Positions 1 to 7,702 of a stretch of 64,000 nt of DNA are shown here, piece after piece; position 1 is the first letter of the stretch; every line of letters begins with the position of its first letter. The notes beneath the pieces are model-generated. The model was given only the letters and a program-made list of their open reading frames with translations. It was not told where the DNA came from and made no database searches. Origin of the DNA: Streptomyces sp. NRRL S-87 (GTDB lineage Bacteria; Actinomycetota; Actinomycetes; Streptomycetales; Streptomycetaceae); NCBI RefSeq assembly GCF_000719335.1, contig NZ_JOGB01000026.1, positions 1 to 64,000 on the forward strand, written 5' to 3'. The translations under genes were made by a program, and so were the position numbers.

Positions 1-118
1 AGGCCCACCCCTGGGGCAAGGGGGCTCCGCCCCTGGCCTGCGGCCACCCCAGGCCCGGGCCTGCCTCCGGACCAGCCTGCCATGACGCCTCAAGAGGCTT
101 CCCCACACACCACGGGCC
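1..118 (-). repeat. Dispersed inverted-repeat element, copy 1 (cut by window start)
   Basis: Read on the minus strand from 118 downwards, this begins with CCCGTGGTGTGTGGGG and continues into a G/C-rich interior. That interior (the GGCAGGCTGG and GGAGGCAGGCCCGGGCC blocks, then GGGGTGGGCCT) is shared with positions 270-395. It is therefore a second, oppositely oriented copy of the element at 266-477. Its far arm lies beyond the window start. No coding frame in it looks real. Confidence 0.7.
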
Positions 119-265
119 GGCCCGGCGGGAGCTGCGTAACGGTGACCTGGACCGCAGCGAACCGGCCCCGGGCGGCCCGGGTCGTGATGAGTTGGGTCGC
201 GATGAGTTGGGTCTGGTGACTCGGCCGGAGCGTGCAATAGCCGCACGCCTCCTTGGCGGTGCCTG

Positions 266-477
266 GTGGGTCCCGTGGTGTGTGGGGGAGGCGCTTGACA
301 GGGGTGGCAGGCTGGCTCGGAGGCAGGCCCGGGCCGGAGGTGGCCGAAGGCCAGGGCGAAGCCCCAAAGCCTCCGGGGTGGGCCTGCCGCTGGGGGTACC
401 TCCCAGCGGTAGCTGGGGGAGGCCTGCAGGCCGCCCCTGTCAAGCGCCGAGGGGACCCACACACCACGGGACCCCAA
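266..477 (+). repeat. Dispersed inverted-repeat element, copy 2 (long form)
   Basis: The left arm (about 268-300) and right arm (about 439-476) are inverted repeats. GTCCCGTGGTGTGTGGG on the left matches CCCACACACCACGGGAC on the right, and CGCTTGACA matches TGTCAAGCG. They enclose about 140 bases of GC-rich interior homologous to copy 1. The right arm carries the extra block GAGGGGACCC also seen in the short copies near 11450 and 19730. No transposase is present. The element lies downstream of the csnK-like kinase stop at 529. Confidence 0.75.
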
Positions 478-528
478 GCCCCCGCCCAAGCCCACCGCCC
501 AAGCCCACCGGCCCAAGCCCGCACCCCG

Positions 529-1581
529 TCACCCGTAGTAGGCGCGGAGGGTCGCGTGTGCCTCGGGCGGGGCTGCCACGGCGTCCAGGCCCAGGAGGGC
601 CGCGCCGAGGACGGGTGGGGCCGTGACGAGGGTGAGGCGGGCGCGGGGGGCGCGGGCGGCCAGCCGCTCGGCGATGCGGTCGTGCAGCTGGGGATGGCGG
701 GCCGCCAGGACGCTGCCGCCCAGTACCACCGGTACGTCTTCGGACAGCAGCCCCAGGCGGTCCAGGGCGACGGCGGCCATCGCGACCACCTCGTCGGCCT
801 GGCGGTGCACCAGGGCCAGCGCCACCGGATCGCCGTCGGCGGCGACCGCGAAGAGCACCGGCGTGAGCTCGTGCCGGCGCGTGCGCGGGATGCCGTCCAG
901 GTGCAGGGCCTCGATCAGGGCCGGCATCGTCGGCAGCCCGAAGTGCTCCGGCAGTGCCCGGGCCAGCGCGGTCGGTTCGCCGCGGCCGTCCTCGGCGCGG
1001 GCGGCGAACCAGAGCGCCTCGTCCGCGAGGCCGCCCCCGCCGCCCCAGTCGCCGGAGATCTGCCCGAGTGCGGGGAAGCGGGCGGTGCGGCCGTCGGGGG
1101 TCATGCCGACGCAGTTGATGCCCGCCCCGCACACGACGGCCACCCCGCGCGGTTCGGCCCCCGCGGGCAGCCCGGCGCGCAGGACGGCGAAGGTGTCGTT
1201 GCGGACCTCGACCGAGCGCCCCCACGCCCGCTCCCCGAGCTCGGCGGCGAAGGCCGCCTCCTCCACCGGCAGGTCGGCGTTGGCGAGGCAGGCCGACACG
1301 TGGGCGGCGGTCGCGGCGAGGGGCGTGCCGGCTGCCGCGGCCCGGGTGCGGGTCGCGGCGAGCGTGGCCGCGATCGCGTCGAAGGCCGCCGCGATGCCGG
1401 TGACCTGCGGCTGGAAGCCGGGCCCGCGTCCGGTGGCGAGGACCGTGCCGGCGGTGTCGACGAGGGCGATGTCGGTCTTGCTGTTGCCCGCGTCGACAGC
1501 GAGGAGGAAGGGGAGGGGGCGGGCGCCGGGGGCGGGCCCGTCCACCACGACGCTGCCCGCCCGGTCGGTCGTCACGCCCAT
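529..1581 (-). CDS. csnK: BadF/BadG-type sugar kinase of the csn operon (CsnK-like)
   Basis: A 350-residue member of the BadF/BadG/BcrA/BcrD ATPase family, which includes N-acetylglucosamine kinases. The phosphate-binding signature DAGNSKT is at residues 30-36, with glycine-rich segments CGAGINC and GDWGGGGG further on. It should phosphorylate an imported amino sugar in the cytoplasm, probably glucosamine or a glucosamine oligomer given the operon. The ATG at 1581 overlaps the stop of the upstream glycosidase by 10 bases, which indicates translational coupling and decides the start. It is the last gene of a six-gene operon. The name rests on gene order matching the Streptomyces csnR-K operon; the exact substrate is inferred. 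Confidence 0.8.
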   Translation of the reverse strand: MGVTTDRAGSVVVDGPAPGARPLPFLLAVDAGNSKTDIALVDTAGTVLATGRGPGFQPQVTGIAAAFDAIAATLAATRTRAAAAGTPLAATAAHVSACLANADLPVEEAAFAAELGERAWGRSVEVRNDTFAVLRAGLPAGAEPRGVAVVCGAGINCVGMTPDGRTARFPALGQISGDWGGGGGLADEALWFAARAEDGRGEPTALARALPEHFGLPTMPALIEALHLDGIPRTRRHELTPVLFAVAADGDPVALALVHRQADEVVAMAAVALDRLGLLSEDVPVVLGGSVLAARHPQLHDRIAERLAARAPRARLTLVTAPPVLGAALLGLDAVAAPPEAHATLRAYYG

Positions 1582-2846
1582 GCCAGGTGCTCCTTGTTGT
1601 GGGCGAGCAGGCGGTCGGTCAGGGCCTCGGCCCGCTCGAACTGCCCGATCAGCGGGTGGGCGAGGAGGGCCTTGAAGACGCGTTCCCGGCCGCCGCGCAG
1701 CGCCGCGTCCAGGGCGAGGTCCTCGTACGCCGTCACGTTCGCGATCAGGCCGGCGTACAGCGGGTCGATCCGTGGCACCGGCAGCGGCCGGGGGCCCGTG
1801 CCGTCCACCCGGGCCTGCACCTCGATGACGGCGTCGTCGGGGAGGAACGGCAGCGTGCCGTCGTTGAGGGTGTTGACCACCTGGTAGGGGCTGGGGGTCC
1901 CCGCGCCGTCGCCGAGCAGCGCGGCCGCCAGGTCGACGGCCGCCTCCGAGTAGAAGGCCCCGCCCCGCTTGGCGAGCAGCGCAGGCTTCTCGTCCAGCGC
2001 CGGGTCCCCGTACAGCGCCAGCAGCTCCCGCTCCATGGCGGCCACCTCGGCGGCCCGGGACGGCTTGGACCGCAGCTCCCGTACGACCTCGTCGTGCTGG
2101 TAGTAGTACCGCAGGTAGTACGACGGTACGACGCCCAGCCCGTGCAGCACGGCCCGCGGCAGCCGCAGGTCCGCGGCCACCGCCGCGCCGTGCCCGGCCA
2201 GCAGCCCGGGCAGCAGGTCCTCGCCGCCGGGGCCGCCGCGGCGCACCCCCAGCTCCCACGTGAGGTGGTTGAGCCCGACGTGGTCCAGGTGCAGTTCGGC
2301 GGGGGCCAGGCCCAGCAGGGCGGCGAACTTGCGCTGCAGCCCGATCGCCACGTTGCACAGCCCGACCGCCTTGTGGCCGGCCGTCAGCAGGGCCCGGGTG
2401 ACGATGCCGACCGGGTTGGTGAAGTCGATGATCCATGCGTCGGGGGCGGCCCGGCGCACCCGTTCGGCGATGTCCAGCACCACCGGCACGGTGCGCAGGG
2501 CCTTGGCCAGTCCGCCCGCGCCGGTGGTCTCCTGGCCGACGCAGCCGCACTCCAGCGGCCAGGTCTCGTCCTTCTCGCGCGCCGCCTGCCCGCCCACCCG
2601 CAGCTGGAGCAGCACGGCGTCCGCCCCCGCCACGGCCGCGTCGAGGTCGACGGTGGCGGTGATCCGCCCCGGGTGCCCCTGCCGGGCGAAGATCCGCCGG
2701 GCCAGCCCGGCGACGAGGCCGAGCCGTTCCTCGGCCGGGTCGACCAGGACGAGCTCGGTGATCGGGAGGGTGTCGCGGAGCCGCGCGAACCCGTCGATCA
2801 GCTCGGGGGTGTAGGTGGAGCCGCCCCCCACCACGGTCAGCTTCAT
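1572..2846 (-). CDS. csnH: Family 4 glycoside hydrolase (6-phospho-beta-glucosidase-like, CsnH-like)
   Basis: A 424-residue GH4 enzyme. The family uses NAD and a divalent metal in an unusual oxidation-elimination mechanism. The N-terminal Rossmann motif GGGSTYTPEL is at residues 7-16; DFTNPVGIV and the metal-region motif CNVAIG follow, then the LNHLTWE segment. Length is normal for the family. It lies 12 bases after the permease stop and overlaps the kinase start. Family members usually act on 6-phospho or unmodified glycosides. Here the likely substrate is a chitosan-derived disaccharide, by analogy to csnH; whether phosphorylation precedes cleavage cannot be read from sequence. Confidence 0.82.
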   Translation of the reverse strand: MKLTVVGGGSTYTPELIDGFARLRDTLPITELVLVDPAEERLGLVAGLARRIFARQGHPGRITATVDLDAAVAGADAVLLQLRVGGQAAREKDETWPLECGCVGQETTGAGGLAKALRTVPVVLDIAERVRRAAPDAWIIDFTNPVGIVTRALLTAGHKAVGLCNVAIGLQRKFAALLGLAPAELHLDHVGLNHLTWELGVRRGGPGGEDLLPGLLAGHGAAVAADLRLPRAVLHGLGVVPSYYLRYYYQHDEVVRELRSKPSRAAEVAAMERELLALYGDPALDEKPALLAKRGGAFYSEAAVDLAAALLGDGAGTPSPYQVVNTLNDGTLPFLPDDAVIEVQARVDGTGPRPLPVPRIDPLYAGLIANVTAYEDLALDAALRGGRERVFKALLAHPLIGQFERAEALTDRLLAHNKEHLAWA

Positions 2847-2858
2847 GTGACGGCCTCC

Positions 2859-3782
2859 TCAGCCCTTCACTCCGGTCAGCGTGACACCCTCGACGAACGC
2901 CTTCTGGGCGAAGAAGAAGAGGAGGATCACGGGGGCCATGACCAGCACGGTCGCGGCCATGGTCAGGTTCCAGTCGGTGTGGTGCGCGCCCTTGAACGAC
3001 TCCAGCCCGTAGCTGAGGGTCCACGCCGCGGGGTTCTCGGAGGCGTAGATCTGCGGTCCGAAGTAGTCGTTCCAGCAGGTGAAGAACTGGAACAGGGCCA
3101 CCGCCGCGATGCCCGGGCGGGCCATCGGGAGCACCACCCGCAGCAGCGTGCGCAGTTCGCCGCAGCCGTCGACCCGGGCCGCGTCGAGGTACTCGTCGGG
3201 GATGGTCAGCAGGAACTGCCGCAGCAGGAAGATCGAGAAGGCGTCCCCGAAGGCGAGCGGCACGATCAGCGGCCACAGCGTGCCCGACAGGCCCAGTTGC
3301 CGCGCCCAGAACAGGTACATCGGGATGATCAGCACCTGCGGCGGCAGCATCATGGTCGAGATCACCAGCAGCAGCGACAGGTTGCGGCCGCGGAAGCGGA
3401 ACTTGGCGAGGGCGTACGCGACCGGCACGGACGAGACCACGGTCAGCAGCGTGCCGAGGCCCGCGTACAGCAGGGTGTTGCGCCACCACGTCAGGAAGCC
3501 GGGCACGGCCCACACCTTCGCGTAGTTGCCCCACTCCCAGGTGTGCGGCCACAGGTCCCGGGTCAGGGCCTGCCGGTCGCTCATCACCGAGGTCAGGAAG
3601 AGGAACACGAAGGGCAGCACGAAGAACAGCGCGGCCGCGACGCCGAGCGCGTGCACGGCGACCCAGTGCAGCAGGGCCTTGCGGCGCGCGACCCGGGCGG
3701 GGCCCGGGACGCCCTTCGGGTCCTTCGCGGTCGCCGCGCTCCCCGGGGTACGGCTCAGTACGGTCGCCATCGCCTCAGTCAC
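2859..3782 (-). CDS. csnG: Carbohydrate ABC transporter permease, MalG type (CsnG-like)
   Basis: A 307-residue inner-membrane permease with about six hydrophobic segments. The EAA loop, near DEYLDAARVDGCGELRTLLRVVLP, is where the ATPase docks. A long N-terminal hydrophobic helix precedes the core, as in MalG-type subunits. The start overlaps the stop of the companion permease by 8 bases. It forms the membrane channel with the next permease. No ATP-binding subunit is encoded in the operon, which is usual in Streptomyces, where a shared ATPase (MsiK) serves many sugar importers. Confidence 0.88.
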   Translation of the reverse strand: MTEAMATVLSRTPGSAATAKDPKGVPGPARVARRKALLHWVAVHALGVAAALFFVLPFVFLFLTSVMSDRQALTRDLWPHTWEWGNYAKVWAVPGFLTWWRNTLLYAGLGTLLTVVSSVPVAYALAKFRFRGRNLSLLLVISTMMLPPQVLIIPMYLFWARQLGLSGTLWPLIVPLAFGDAFSIFLLRQFLLTIPDEYLDAARVDGCGELRTLLRVVLPMARPGIAAVALFQFFTCWNDYFGPQIYASENPAAWTLSYGLESFKGAHHTDWNLTMAATVLVMAPVILLFFFAQKAFVEGVTLTGVKG

Positions 3783-4797
3783 CCGCCCCTACCAGTCCGC
3801 CGCTGCGCCGCATCAGCAGCGCGGTGAACGCCATCGCCAGGACGAAGAGCACGAGCGCGACCACGCACGCCGAGCCGTAGTCGAAGCGCTGGAAGCCCAG
3901 GTTGTAGACCAGTTGGGGCAGGGTCAGCGTGGAGCGTTCGGGGTAGCCGGGCTCGAACTGCTGGCCCGAGCCGCCGATCACGCCGGCCGCGACCTTTCCC
4001 GCCACCAGCGGCTGGGTGTAGCACTGCATGGTCTGGATGACTCCGGTGACGACGGCGAACATCACGATGGGCGAGATGTTCGGCAGGGTGATGTGCCGGA
4101 AGCGCTGCCAGGGCCCGGCGCCGTCCAGCTCGGCCGCCTCGTACTGCTCCTTCGGTACGTCGAGCAGCGCCGCCATGAAGATCACCATCAGGTCGCCGAT
4201 GCCCCACAGCACCAGCAGTGTGAGCGCGGGCTTGGACCAGTCCGGGTCCGTGAACCAGCCGGGCGCCGGCAGGCCGACCGCTTCCAGCAGCGAGTTCGCA
4301 GGGCCGGTGCCGGGGTTGAGCAGGAAGACGAAGGCGAGCGTGGCCGCCACCGGCGGGGCGAGGTACGGCAGGTAGAAGAGGGTGCGGAAGAGCCCCGTAC
4401 CGGTCTTGATCTTCGTGACGAGCAGGCCGACGCCCAGCCCGAACACCACGCGGCAGGTCACCATGACCAGGACCAGCCACAGGGTGTTGCGCAGCGCCGG
4501 CCAGAACAGCGGGTAGTCGGTGAAGACGTACGACCAGTTCGCCGCCCCGCCGAAGACCGGAGGCCGGATGCCGTCGTAGTCCATGAAGGAGAAGTAGACG
4601 GTCGAGACGAGCGGGTAGGCGAAGAACACGCCGAAGCCCACCAGCCAGGGGGACAGGAACGCCGCCGTACGCAGGGCCGCCCGCCGCCGCTTGGCCCGCA
4701 GCGCGGGGGCGGCGTCCAGGGCCGGGTTCGGGGCGGCGTCGAGGGCGGTGTCCGGGGCGGTGCCCGCAGGGGAGTGCGCGGGGGAGTGCGCGGCCAT
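3775..4797 (-). CDS. csnF: Carbohydrate ABC transporter permease, MalF type (CsnF-like)
   Basis: A 340-residue permease. The N-terminal cytoplasmic stretch of about 45 residues is alanine/proline-rich and repetitive (TALDAAPNPALDAAP). Six transmembrane helices and an EAA loop (EQYEAAELDGAGPWQRFRHI) follow. It starts 6 bases after the binding-protein stop and overlaps the next permease by 8 bases, so the three transporter genes are tightly coupled. It pairs with the MalG-type subunit to import the sugar delivered by the lipoprotein. Confidence 0.88.
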   Translation of the reverse strand: MAAHSPAHSPAGTAPDTALDAAPNPALDAAPALRAKRRRAALRTAAFLSPWLVGFGVFFAYPLVSTVYFSFMDYDGIRPPVFGGAANWSYVFTDYPLFWPALRNTLWLVLVMVTCRVVFGLGVGLLVTKIKTGTGLFRTLFYLPYLAPPVAATLAFVFLLNPGTGPANSLLEAVGLPAPGWFTDPDWSKPALTLLVLWGIGDLMVIFMAALLDVPKEQYEAAELDGAGPWQRFRHITLPNISPIVMFAVVTGVIQTMQCYTQPLVAGKVAAGVIGGSGQQFEPGYPERSTLTLPQLVYNLGFQRFDYGSACVVALVLFVLAMAFTALLMRRSGGLVGAGD

Positions 4798-4803
4798 CAG
4801 GGG

Positions 4804-6138
4804 CTACTTCGCCTTCGCGATGTCGGTGTCGATCTGGGCGGCCGTCGCGGCCAGTCCCGCGGCCAGGTCCGGCACCGCGCCCTTCTCGACCCGGTAGGCG
4901 AACTCCTGGAAGGTCAGCTGGTACGTGCCGCCGTCGGCCTGGGCCGGGGTGGTGTTGGACTTCGGGTGCCGGGCGATGTCCAGGAACGTGCGGAAGCCCG
5001 GGTCGACCTTGAGCTTCGGGGACGCCAGCGCGGGCAGCGTGGAGGGCACGTTGTGGATGGCGTTGGCGAAGGACACCACCGCGTCCGTGTCGGTGGTCAG
5101 GTACTTCACCAGCTCCCAGGCCGCGTTCTGCCTGGCGCTGGTGGCGGCGATGCCGACGATCGTGCCGGACAGGTAGCCCTTGCCGTAGTCGCCGATCCGG
5201 TCGTCGGGGACGGGCAGCGGCGCGGTGCGGATGTCGAACTTCGCCCCCGCCTCCCGCGCCATCGCGCCCCGCCACTCGCCGTCGATCTGCATGGCGACCT
5301 TGCCGAGGTGGAAGGGGTGCTCGGCGCCCCACTCGTCACCGAAGCCGGCCCGGTACTTCTCCAGCTTCCGGTAGCCGCCGAGCGCCTCGACCAGGCCCTT
5401 CTGATAGGTGAGCATCTTCGCGAAGGCCGGGTCCGCCGCGAGGTTCGACGTCCCGTCGGCGCCGAAGTAGGTGGGGCTCCACTGGGCGGCCAGGCGCATC
5501 GGCGTGGTCTCGTAGCCGTGGAAGACGGGCATGACGCCGAGCCGCTCGTACGTGTCGCCCTTCGGCTTCGTGAGCCGCTTGGCGACCTCGGTGAACTGGC
5601 TCCAGGTCTTCGGGGGGCCGGTGATGCCGGCGGCCTTGAAGGCGTCGTTGTCGTAGTACAGCCCGTACGCGTCGTTGAGCAGCGGCAGGGTGCACTGGTC
5701 GCCCTTGAACTGGGTGTAGTCCAACAGCGGCTTGGGGAAGAGCGCCGTCTTGTCGATCCCGGACTTCGCGAGGAAGGGGTTCAGGTCGACGAAGGCGCCC
5801 GAGGAGCAGAACTTCCCGACGCTGTCGGTGGTGAAGGAGGAGACCACGTCGGGCGCCTTGTCGCCGCCTGCCCGCAGCGACTGGTTGATCTTGTCGTCCG
5901 TCATGTTGCCGGTGGCCCTGACGTGGATGTTGGGGTGGGCCTTCTCGAAGCGGGCGATGTTCTCCTGGATCGCCTTCACCTCGCCGGGGGCGCTCCAGCC
6001 GTGCCAGAAGGTGATGGTGACGTCCTTGGTGGGGTCGTCCTGGGCCCGGCTCGGACCCTGGCCGGTACACGCGGAGGCGAGCAGGGATATCGCGGCGGCT
6101 GCTGCGGCGGCGCAGGCCGCCCTGTATGTGCGGGGCAT
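4804..6138 (-). CDS. csnE: Extracellular sugar-binding lipoprotein (CsnE-like)
   Basis: A 444-residue solute-binding protein of the family 1 type. The ATG at 6138 follows an AGGGAG ribosome site and gives a clean signal peptide ending in LLASAC, with the lipidated Cys at residue 24. The -3 position is Ala rather than the usual Leu, which is tolerated in actinobacteria. The mature protein starts the typical fold with DVTITFWHGWSAPGE. It captures oligosaccharide outside the membrane for the two downstream permeases. It is separated from csnR by 131 bases that hold a tandem repeat, so it may be transcribed by readthrough from the csnR promoter. Confidence 0.88.
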   Translation of the reverse strand: MPRTYRAACAAAAAAAISLLASACTGQGPSRAQDDPTKDVTITFWHGWSAPGEVKAIQENIARFEKAHPNIHVRATGNMTDDKINQSLRAGGDKAPDVVSSFTTDSVGKFCSSGAFVDLNPFLAKSGIDKTALFPKPLLDYTQFKGDQCTLPLLNDAYGLYYDNDAFKAAGITGPPKTWSQFTEVAKRLTKPKGDTYERLGVMPVFHGYETTPMRLAAQWSPTYFGADGTSNLAADPAFAKMLTYQKGLVEALGGYRKLEKYRAGFGDEWGAEHPFHLGKVAMQIDGEWRGAMAREAGAKFDIRTAPLPVPDDRIGDYGKGYLSGTIVGIAATSARQNAAWELVKYLTTDTDAVVSFANAIHNVPSTLPALASPKLKVDPGFRTFLDIARHPKSNTTPAQADGGTYQLTFQEFAYRVEKGAVPDLAAGLAATAAQIDTDIAKAK

Positions 6139-6207
6139 GACAAGACTCCCTGGGGCGGGGATCGGGGACGTTCGAGGTGCGGTCGTGCGGGGGTGCTTCC
6201 TTCTTGG

Positions 6208-6273
6208 GACGGGTGGCGGACGCGGCCTTCGGACGGGTGGCGGACGCGGCCTTCGGGCGGGTGGCGGACTCAG
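6208..6273. repeat. 24-bp tandem repeat, about 2.7 copies, at the csnR 3' end
   Basis: The unit GACGGGTGGCGGACGCGGCC plus TTCG starts at 6208 and again at 6232. A third, partial copy runs from 6256 into the csnR stop codon (6270-6272). It sits in the short gap between csnR and csnE. Function unknown; it could affect readthrough or result from slippage. Confidence 0.85.
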
Positions 6274-7511
6274 CGCGAGGTGTCGAAGACCTCGTCCCGG
6301 GTGGCGGCCAGCGCGCTCTCCAGCGCGCCGCGCAGCACCGGCTCCTCCTGGACCTCGCCGATGACCAGCCGCGGCCGCGCCGCGGCCAGCTCCGCGAGCT
6401 CGGCCTCGACCAGCTCGCGCAGCGCCTCGCCGCCCGCGGTGACGGCGGCGCCGGACAGCACGACGACCTCGGGGTCCAGCACGGCGACGATCGAGGCCAG
6501 ACCGGTGGCCAGCGCGGTCGCGTACGCCTCCAGCAGCCGCCGGTACGGGCCCTCCTGCGCCCCCGCGGCCCGCTCGAGCAGCGCCACGGCCGGCCCGAGG
6601 TGCGGGTCGCGTCCGGCCCCGGTCGCGGGGGGCGGCGGGTCCGTGACGCCGAGGCCGCGCGCCAGCTCCGGCAGCCGCTGTACGCCGGCCAGCTCCTGGT
6701 ACCCGCCGGAGCCGACCCGGGTCACGTGCCGCACCAGGGGCGTACCGGGCACCGGGAGGAAGCCGACCTCGCCCGCGCCGCCGGTCCAGCCGCGGTGCAG
6801 CCGGCCGCCGAGGACCAGGGCCGCGCCGATGCCCTCCTGGTTCCACAGCAGGACGAAGTCGTCGTGGCCGCGGGCGGCACCCAGGCGCTGTTCGGCGACC
6901 GCGGCGAGGTTGACGTCGTTCTCGTACTCGACCGGCACCGGCAGCACCGCGGCCAGCTCGTCGAGCAGGGTGCCCGAGTGCCAGCCGGGCAGGTGGCTGG
7001 CGTACCGGAGCTGCCCGGTGCGCGGGTCGAAGGCGCCGGGGGTGCCGATGACCACGCGGTGCACGTCCGAGCGGACCAGGCCGGCCGCCTTGACCGCGCC
7101 GTCGAGGGCGGCCACGACCCGCTCCACCGCACCGGGCGCGCCCGCGCTCCGGCGGGTGGGCGAGGGGAGCTCGAAGCGGCCGACGGTACGGCCGGCGAGG
7201 TCGGCCACCGCCGCCAGGATCCGCTCGGGCGTCACGTCGAGGCCGGCCACGTGGGCCGCACCGGCGTTGAGGGCGTACAGCTGGGCGCTGGGGCCGGGAC
7301 GGCCGGCGTCGGTGCCGGTGGCGACCACCAGCCCGGCGGCCTCCAGGCGGGCCAGGAGCTGCGACGCGGTGGGCTTGGACAGCCCGGTCAGTCGGCCGAT
7401 CCGGGTGCGGGACAGGGGCCCGTGCTCCAGCAGCAGGTCCAGCGCGGCCCGGTCGTTCATGGCGCGCAGGACCCGGGGGGTGCCGGGGGTGCCCGGGGTC
7501 GTACCGGCCAT
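6270..7511 (-). CDS. csnR: ROK-family transcriptional repressor of the sugar operon (CsnR-like)
   Basis: A 413-residue ROK protein. The N-terminal winged helix-turn-helix is at about residues 20-65 (TRIGRLTGLSKPTASQLLARL). A sugar-kinase-like domain follows, with the ROK segment GAGEVGFLP near residues 245-253. The usual His of the ROK zinc motif is Phe here. It heads the operon and should repress it until amino-sugar ligands bind. A promoter (7593-7622) and a palindromic operator (7564-7578) lie just upstream, so autoregulation of the whole operon is likely. An in-frame later Met (residue 18) is possible as the start. Confidence 0.85.
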   Translation of the reverse strand: MAGTTPGTPGTPRVLRAMNDRAALDLLLEHGPLSRTRIGRLTGLSKPTASQLLARLEAAGLVVATGTDAGRPGPSAQLYALNAGAAHVAGLDVTPERILAAVADLAGRTVGRFELPSPTRRSAGAPGAVERVVAALDGAVKAAGLVRSDVHRVVIGTPGAFDPRTGQLRYASHLPGWHSGTLLDELAAVLPVPVEYENDVNLAAVAEQRLGAARGHDDFVLLWNQEGIGAALVLGGRLHRGWTGGAGEVGFLPVPGTPLVRHVTRVGSGGYQELAGVQRLPELARGLGVTDPPPPATGAGRDPHLGPAVALLERAAGAQEGPYRRLLEAYATALATGLASIVAVLDPEVVVLSGAAVTAGGEALRELVEAELAELAAARPRLVIGEVQEEPVLRGALESALAATRDEVFDTSR

Positions 7512-7563
7512 GGGGGGCTCCTCGGTGCCGGGGCCGGCCGGGGCGGCGGCCCTTGTTGACTGT

Positions 7564-7578
7564 TAGGAAAGTTTCCTA
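7564..7578 (-). promoter_or_regulatory. Palindromic ROK/CsnR operator
   Basis: TAGGAAA-G-TTTCCTA is a perfect 7-base inverted repeat around one base. It lies 52 bases before the csnR start and about 8-22 bases downstream of the start point predicted from the promoter at 7593-7622. The form TTAGGAAA..TTTCCTAA is what I recall for operators of Streptomyces ROK regulators, including CsnR. Confidence 0.8.
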
Positions 7579-7592
7579 TCGGCTTGCGGAGC

Positions 7593-7622
7593 AACCTACG
7601 ACGCTGTTCAGGGGCGCGTCAA
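7593..7622 (-). promoter_or_regulatory. Promoter of the csnR-led operon
   Basis: On the minus strand TTGACG (7622-7617) is followed after 18 bases by TAGGTT (7598-7593). The layout suits the vegetative sigma factor. The operator begins about 14 bases downstream of the -10 box, so bound repressor would block initiation or early elongation. Confidence 0.6.
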
Positions 7623-7644
7623 CGGTCGGCGGGCGGAAACGCGA

Positions 7645-7687
7645 CGGCGCCCCCGGACGGCCGGAGAGGGCCGTGCCGGGGGCGCCG
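7645..7687 (-). terminator. Terminator after the mscS-like gene
   Basis: Arms CGGCGCCCCCGG (7645-7656) and CCGGGGGCGCCG (7676-7687) enclose a second stem, ACGGCC/GGCCGT, with one bulged G. It lies just after the channel gene stop on the minus strand. There is no T-run, as is common in Streptomyces. Confidence 0.75.
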
Positions 7688-7702
7688 GAGCGACTGCGGG
7701 TC

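Noticed and set aside
90..1887. Open frames covering the repeat elements at the window start
   Set aside because: They run through inverted repeats and antisense to the kinase gene; the encoded sequence is repeat-derived.
529..7511. The missing ATPase gene as evidence of a broken operon
   Set aside because: Streptomyces sugar importers commonly share one ATPase, and all genes present are intact and tightly coupled.
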